From NCBI RefSeq assembly GCF_002846365.1, contig NZ_PJMW01000002.1, forward strand, positions 5,642,001-5,706,000: DNA of 64,000 bases, given 5' to 3'. Shown here in pieces: positions 60,856-64,000 of the stretch. Each line of letters begins with the position of its first letter. The stretch's first letter is position 1. The DNA comes from Nocardia fluminea. GTDB lineage: Bacteria > Actinomycetota > Actinomycetes > Mycobacteriales > Mycobacteriaceae. The translations under genes were made by a program, and so were the position numbers. Under the pieces are notes generated by a model. That model was not told the origin of the DNA and did no database searches. It was given only the letters and a program-made list of their open reading frames with translations.

Positions 60856-63557
60856 CCACCGCGGCACCCGCACGTCCCACGCGCGCGCCCACCGCGCCGG
60901 TTCACGCGCGCAACGGCCGTGTCGCAGGGCCGATTCATTGTGAGGGGACCGGACGAGAACTACACTTTTCAGGTATGGGCGGACTCTGGCAGCTGCTCGA
61001 TCGTCCCGCCGAATATGACGCCGTCTGTAGGGCTTTGACGAACCGCGACACCGGTGGCGTGATCCTGGTCGGTGCCGCGGGCGTCGGCAAGACCACCCTG
61101 GCCCGGATGGTCACCGCGCTGCTGTCCGAGCCGGTGCGCTGGGTGGCCTGTACCGCGTCGTCACAAGCCATTCCGCTCGGTGCGTTCGCACCGTGGATCG
61201 CCACGTCGGCATCGCGCGATCCGCTCGCGCTGCTGCACTCGGCGCGAGAGAACGTGCTCGCCCACCCCGACACCGTGATCGGCGTCGATGACGCGCATCT
61301 GCTCGACACCCTCTCGGCCACGCTGGTACACCAGATCGCCGTCGACCGCGGGGCCCGCATCATCGCCACCGTCCGCACCGGCGAACGGCTGCCCGACGCG
61401 GTCACCTCACTGTGGAAGGACGGCTATCTCGAGCGAATCGAGCTGGTGCCGTTCACCAAGAGCCAGTGCACCGAACTCGTCGAGACGGTGCTCGGCGGGA
61501 CCCTCGAGGGGCTGAGCGCCGATGTGCTGTGGGAGTCCTCGGGAGGCAATCCGCTGTTCTTGCGCAACATGGTCGAGGGCGGTGTGGAGGCGAGCACCCT
61601 GACCGACGTCAACGGCGTCTGGCAGTTGCGTGGGCCCACCGCGGTGCCCTCGGGTCTGGTCGAGTTGCTCGACGAGCGCCTGAGCAGGGCCGGTGCTCCC
61701 GTGCTGGATGCGCTGGAGATGCTCGCTGTGCACGAGCCGCTCGATGTCGACATCCTCAGCGAGCTCGTCGGCGCCGACGCGGTGGACGCCGCCGAGGCTT
61801 CCGGTCTGATCCGGGTCACGCGCCACAACGGGGTCGTCGATGTCCGGTTCAGTCACCCGCTGCTCGGCGAGGTGGTGCGCTGCCGCCTGGGCACCGCCGC
61901 CGCGCGCACCCGGCGCGGTCGCCTCGTCGAGACGCTGCAGGACCGTGACCTGAGCACACCGGCGCACCGGATCCGGCTGGCGCGGTTGTGCGTCGACAGT
62001 GATCGGCCCATCGACATCGTCTTGCTGATCGACGCGGCCAAGGACGCGGTGTCGCTGACCAATCTGCCGCTGGGCGAACGACTCGCGCGCGCCGCGTGCG
62101 AGCGTGGCGGTGGGTTACGCGCGGCCGAACTGCTCTCCCGCGCGCTGCTGTGGCAGGGCAGACCGCAGCACGCCGACGAGATCCTGGCCCAGTTCGATCC
62201 CGACCACCTCGACCCGCTGCAACTGGTGCAGTGGGGTGTGGTGCGGGCCAGCTTGCGGTTCTGGTCGCTGGGCGATGTCGATCATGCCCGCGAGCTGGTC
62301 GAGATGCTGCGCGAGCGCGTCGAGCATCCCGCGCTGCGTCTGACAGTGGACGCCGCGGCGGCGGCGATGGTCGTGCACGAAAACCGCCTCGCCGAGGGAA
62401 TCGAGGCCGCCGAACGGGTGATCGCCGACCCGAACTCACCCCGCCAGGCCGTCGATTTCGCGGCGTTCGCCTTGGGTTTGGCGATGCCGGTGGCCGGTCG
62501 CGGCGCCGACTTCGCACCGATCGCGGCGCGCAGCCGGGCGCAGCAGAAGTCCACCGACGGGATCATCCGGGTGATGGTCCGCTACGGCGACGTCCTCGCC
62601 CTGACCACCATCGGCGACCTCGATCTCGCCGAACGGCGCGCGACCGAATACCGCGAGTTCTCCTCGGCGGGCCAGTTCGTCGGCTGGGCGATCGCGCGCA
62701 TCGCCGACGGGGTCGTCGCCACCTATCGCGGGCGGTTCCGTGAGGCGATCGCCGCCTTCGAACAGGCGCTGGCGGCGCTCAACGCCGAAACCTCGTTGCC
62801 GTGGAAGCTGCCCGCTCGGCTGCTGCTCGCCCGCGCCTACGCGGCGCTGGGTGAGGTCGATCAGGCCGCGCGGGTACTCGGTGACGCCGAGGAGCACAGC
62901 GGGCCCCACATGGCCCTGCACGAACCGCAACGTTTGATCGCGCGGGCCTGGCTGGCCGCTGCCGAGCACAGCGCGCACTCGGCGGTGGAGCTTGCCCGCA
63001 AGGCCGCCGACCTGGCGCACAGCGCCGGTCAATACGCGATGGAGGCCGAAGCGCTGCATCACGCCACCCGGTTCGGTGACCGCACCCTCGCCACCCGGAT
63101 CGCGACGGTCGCCGGCCGGGTCCAGGGCCCGGTAGCGGCGATCTACGCCCGCCACGCCGCGGCCGTCGCCGCTGCCGATCCCTGCGCGCTGGCGGCGGTC
63201 AGCGGCGAGTTCGAGTCCGCGGGGTTGCTGCTGTCCGCCGCCGACGCCGAGGCGCAGACGGTGCCGATCTACGACCACGCGGGACAACGCAGGCCCAGCG
63301 CCCAGGCAGCCGCCCGCACGATGGCCCTGGCCGCCCGCTGCGACGGCGCGGGCACCCCCGCCATCACCGCGGCGGCCCGCCCGCTGCCGATCACCGAACG
63401 CGAACGCGAGATCGCCGCCCTCATCGGCCGGGGCCTGTCCAACCGCGCGATCGCCGAACGCCTCTGCGTCTCGGTGCGCACGGTCGAGGGCCACATCTAC
63501 CGAGCCTGCATCAAGCTCGACGCCACCGACCGCGACCAGCTCGCCGAACTCATCTGA
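60852..63557 (+). CDS. LuxR-family (LAL) ATP-binding transcriptional regulator
   Basis: The protein of up to 901 residues has an N-terminal AAA/STAND ATPase (Walker A GAAGVGKTT at 74-82, Walker B VIGVDDAHLL), a long tetratricopeptide-like helical region, and a C-terminal LuxR helix-turn-helix, LPITEREREIAALIGRGLSNRAIAERLCVSVRTVEGHIYRA. The start is uncertain: GTG 60852 overlaps the catalase-related stop (GTGA) and suits the operon, but the first 41 residues are low-complexity and conserved sequence begins near ATG 60975. It is the natural candidate to bind the five shared dyads and switch on the cluster. Confidence 0.87.
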   Translation: MTTAAPARPTRAPTAPVHARNGRVAGPIHCEGTGRELHFSGMGGLWQLLDRPAEYDAVCRALTNRDTGGVILVGAAGVGKTTLARMVTALLSEPVRWVACTASSQAIPLGAFAPWIATSASRDPLALLHSARENVLAHPDTVIGVDDAHLLDTLSATLVHQIAVDRGARIIATVRTGERLPDAVTSLWKDGYLERIELVPFTKSQCTELVETVLGGTLEGLSADVLWESSGGNPLFLRNMVEGGVEASTLTDVNGVWQLRGPTAVPSGLVELLDERLSRAGAPVLDALEMLAVHEPLDVDILSELVGADAVDAAEASGLIRVTRHNGVVDVRFSHPLLGEVVRCRLGTAAARTRRGRLVETLQDRDLSTPAHRIRLARLCVDSDRPIDIVLLIDAAKDAVSLTNLPLGERLARAACERGGGLRAAELLSRALLWQGRPQHADEILAQFDPDHLDPLQLVQWGVVRASLRFWSLGDVDHARELVEMLRERVEHPALRLTVDAAAAAMVVHENRLAEGIEAAERVIADPNSPRQAVDFAAFALGLAMPVAGRGADFAPIAARSRAQQKSTDGIIRVMVRYGDVLALTTIGDLDLAERRATEYREFSSAGQFVGWAIARIADGVVATYRGRFREAIAAFEQALAALNAETSLPWKLPARLLLARAYAALGEVDQAARVLGDAEEHSGPHMALHEPQRLIARAWLAAAEHSAHSAVELARKAADLAHSAGQYAMEAEALHHATRFGDRTLATRIATVAGRVQGPVAAIYARHAAAVAAADPCALAAVSGEFESAGLLLSAADAEAQTVPIYDHAGQRRPSAQAAARTMALAARCDGAGTPAITAAARPLPITEREREIAALIGRGLSNRAIAERLCVSVRTVEGHIYRACIKLDATDRDQLAELI

Positions 63558-63587
63558 GGTCCAGCCGCGTACCGGTCGCGCGTCAGC

Positions 63588-63875
63588 TCATGGGCTCGGT
63601 TCCGGCAACTGGCATTCGGACACCTTCGGATTCATGCCGAGGTAATTCAGCGGGCCCGCGAGCACCGTGAGACCGATCGTGCCCAGATCGCCGCAATTCG
63701 CCGGGGTGTTCGTGAAATAGTCCCGCTGCATCGCCGCGGCCAGCCCGGCCCCGAACCAGACCAGCATCAGCACCGACAGCAGAAATTTCGCGGTTTGGTG
63801 GGCCGGACTGGCCCGGATTTCCCGCACTTCGCGAATCTCTCGGTCACGTCGATTCCGTCGACCGCGCATCGTCAT
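63588..63875 (-). CDS. Hypothetical single-helix membrane protein
   Basis: The 95-residue protein has an Arg-rich start (MTMRGRRNRRDREIREVREIR), one membrane helix (FLLSVLMLVWFGAGLAAAM) and an outside tail with two Cys that could form a disulfide. AAGGG lies 5 bases before ATG 63875, so I prefer it to an upstream ATG at 63974 that would add a second hydrophobic stretch. Convergent with the LuxR gene. Function unknown. Confidence 0.6.
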   Translation of the reverse strand: MTMRGRRNRRDREIREVREIRASPAHQTAKFLLSVLMLVWFGAGLAAAMQRDYFTNTPANCGDLGTIGLTVLAGPLNYLGMNPKVSECQLPEPSP

Positions 63876-64000
63876 CGGACCCTTCCCGCCGGCGAGCACC
63901 ACACTGACACACCATGTGAACAGCGCCGACCCGGTGGACGCCGCCACGACACGCGCGAGATTCTGTTTTATCAACTGTGCAGCCCGGTGGCCGCAGAGTC

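Overview
The window looks like chromosomal DNA of a mycolic-acid actinomycete, most probably Nocardia or a close relative. It is very GC-rich, uses many GTG starts, and carries typical families: an MMPL exporter, cholesterol-oxidase-type GMC enzyme, MpaB/DUF2236 oxygenases, Rph rifampin phosphotransferase, FdxA ferredoxin, secretory lipase, GH76 hydrolase and many TetR regulators. I see no rRNA, tRNA, CRISPR array, insertion sequence or prophage. Genus is inferred from gene content only.

Layout. 1-8.9 kb is lipid and sterol-type catabolism: the 3' part of a FadB-like multifunctional enzyme, an acyl-CoA dehydrogenase, and an AraC regulator divergent from a three-gene operon (Baeyer-Villiger-type monooxygenase, acyl-CoA synthetase, GMC oxidase). 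9.0-13.4 kb holds two MpaB/DUF2236 oxygenases, a TetR regulator and an aldehyde dehydrogenase, with related operator-like sequences in front of three of these genes. 13.7-26.2 kb is mostly membrane transport (MMPL, two MFS pumps, two AI-2E family proteins) plus a coupled pair of FAD oxidoreductases under a divergent TetR. 26.2-36.8 kb holds a VOC protein, GH15 glucosidase, regulators (AraC, MarR), DUF1254/1214 protein, an Old Yellow Enzyme, IlvD, a thioesterase, an acetyltransferase and a small membrane protein. 37.2-52.9 kb holds Rph, LysR/ferredoxin, a D,D-carboxypeptidase, a lipoprotein and membrane protein, an ECM4-type thiol transferase, an MFS pump, a BP74-like protein, a MauE-redoxin fusion, a secretory lipase and a GH76 enzyme.

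The most unusual region is 52.9-63.6 kb. It encodes a hypothetical protein, an astacin-type metallopeptidase, a trypsin-like protease fused to an alpha/beta-hydrolase, a possible 35-residue acidic peptide, a CYTH-like protein, an alpha-dioxygenase-like heme enzyme, a catalase-related heme protein and a large LuxR (LAL) ATPase regulator. The last three genes overlap by 4 bases each. Five transcription units in this stretch carry the same 12-bp dyad (GTAG-N4-CTAC, with at most one deviation) 69-95 bases before the start codon. Two of those promoters share 21 of 22 bases in opposite genomic orientation, each facing its own gene. I infer a co-regulated system in which a lipase-type domain may release fatty acid, the dioxygenase makes a hydroperoxide, and the catalase-related protein converts it: an actinobacterial counterpart of the dioxygenase/hydroperoxide-lyase pair known from cyanobacteria, here joined to two cytosolic proteases.

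There are also decay traces: the start of a GMC oxidoreductase behind the secretory lipase, and the end of an apparent Gfo/Idh/MocA-like reading frame behind rph.
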